From RGIG3102 sp964369915 (GTDB lineage: Bacteria > Bacillota > Clostridia > Oscillospirales > Ruminococcaceae): a stretch of 6,213 bases of DNA. How positions within the stretch are numbered: position 1 is the stretch's first letter; every line of letters starts with the position of its first letter. The position numbers and the translations under genes were made by a program. Shown here piece by piece: positions 5,849-6,213 of the stretch. A model generated the notes under the pieces. That model searched no databases. It was not told where the DNA came from and saw only the letters and a list, made by a program, of their open reading frames with translations. The stretch is taken from NCBI GenBank assembly GCA_964369915.1, contig CAYJGG010000086.1:1-6213 (forward strand), written 5' to 3'.

Positions 5849-6213
5849 ATGAAAAATATAGATTTTAAAAAATATAAACATTTTATAAATATCGCTGTGA
5901 TAATAATTGTTTCAGCGATTGTTTTAAGTTGGGTAGGGTATAGCACTTTAAAAGATGCTTCTGATACAACAAGAAGAGAATTAACGCATGATGAATACTC
6001 TGTTTTAACTAGCGATATCGACGGCGAAAATGGAATAAAACAGGATATAGTTTTAGAAGCTGGAATGAGATTGTATGGAGTTAATTTAAATTTTCATACT
6101 TTTAATAGAGTTGTGAGTGGTGAAGTTTTTTTAGAGCTTTTAGACGAAAGTGGAAATATAATTTTTACAGCTAGCGATAATATGCATAATATTAAAGATA
6201 ACACATTTCTAGG
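5849..6213 (+). CDS. Membrane-anchored extracytoplasmic protein, 5' part (cut by window end)
   Basis: An open frame starts at ATG 5849 with AGGA at 5840-5843, 5 bp upstream, and stays open for 121 codons to the window edge, so the C-terminus is missing. The N-terminus is basic (MKNIDFKKYKHF), followed by one hydrophobic segment (about residues 13-31). This is an uncleaved anchor or signal-like helix with the rest outside the cell. The visible outer part (about 48-121) looks like a beta-sandwich: GMRLYGVNLNFHTFNR (72-87), then SGEVFLELLDESGNII (90-105) and IKDNTF (115-120). Similar 'one-sided' beta modules occur in clostridial polysaccharide- and membrane-protein ectodomains, but that resemblance is from memory and the full protein is unseen. 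It has a strong promoter and is divergent from the other surface protein. The function is unknown. Codon use matches the window, which supports a real gene. Confidence 0.82.
   Translation, partial: MKNIDFKKYKHFINIAVIIIVSAIVLSWVGYSTLKDASDTTRRELTHDEYSVLTSDIDGENGIKQDIVLEAGMRLYGVNLNFHTFNRVVSGEVFLELLDESGNIIFTASDNMHNIKDNTFL

Noticed and set aside
1..6213. CRISPR arrays, insertion sequences, tRNA or phage genes
   Set aside because: No spaced direct repeats, transposase-like frames, terminal inverted repeats or cloverleaf sequences were seen on either strand.

Overview
The window is AT-rich (roughly 30% GC by eye). It uses ATA, AGA and TTA codons heavily, has strong AAGGAG-type ribosome binding sites and sigma-A-like promoters, and carries a class of transcription-terminating riboswitch typical of Gram-positive bacteria. 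This points to a low-GC Bacillota, probably an anaerobic clostridial or related lineage. The exact taxon cannot be read from the window. Four complete genes lie on the minus strand, and one truncated gene runs off the right edge on the plus strand.

Left part (1-1381): an MFS transporter (23-1225, minus) with its own extended -10 promoter and RBS. It is separated from the next transcript by a 36-bp perfect palindrome with a U-tract that ends the upstream operon.

Centre (1382-4300, minus strand, read right to left): a complete transcription unit. A TTTACA-17-TATAAT promoter (4264-4292) starts an RNA that folds as a lysine riboswitch (about 4092-4257). This is followed by an intrinsic terminator (4044-4075), a YfcC-family transporter (2561-3991), an M20 metallopeptidase/amidohydrolase (1382-2545) and the palindromic terminator (1338-1375). 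The terminator's 5' arm and loop can pair instead with the 3' strand of riboswitch helix P1, so an OFF switch in response to lysine can be read directly. The most economical reading is a lysine-repressed scavenging module. The YfcC protein would import lysine or a small lysine-containing compound, and the cytoplasmic M20 enzyme would hydrolyse an amide or peptide bond to release the amino acid. The substrate is inferred, not demonstrated.

Right part (4346-6213): a 457-residue secreted protein anchored by a C-terminal membrane helix (4346-5719, minus), of unrecognised family, and a divergent truncated gene (5849 to the window end, plus) for a membrane-anchored protein with an external beta-rich domain. 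Their promoters stand back to back with the two -35 hexamers only 1 bp apart, so the two genes probably compete for RNA polymerase.

No tRNA, rRNA, CRISPR array, insertion sequence or phage signature was seen. The main discovery candidate is the riboswitch-controlled YfcC-M20 operon. The surface-protein pair is the least understood part.
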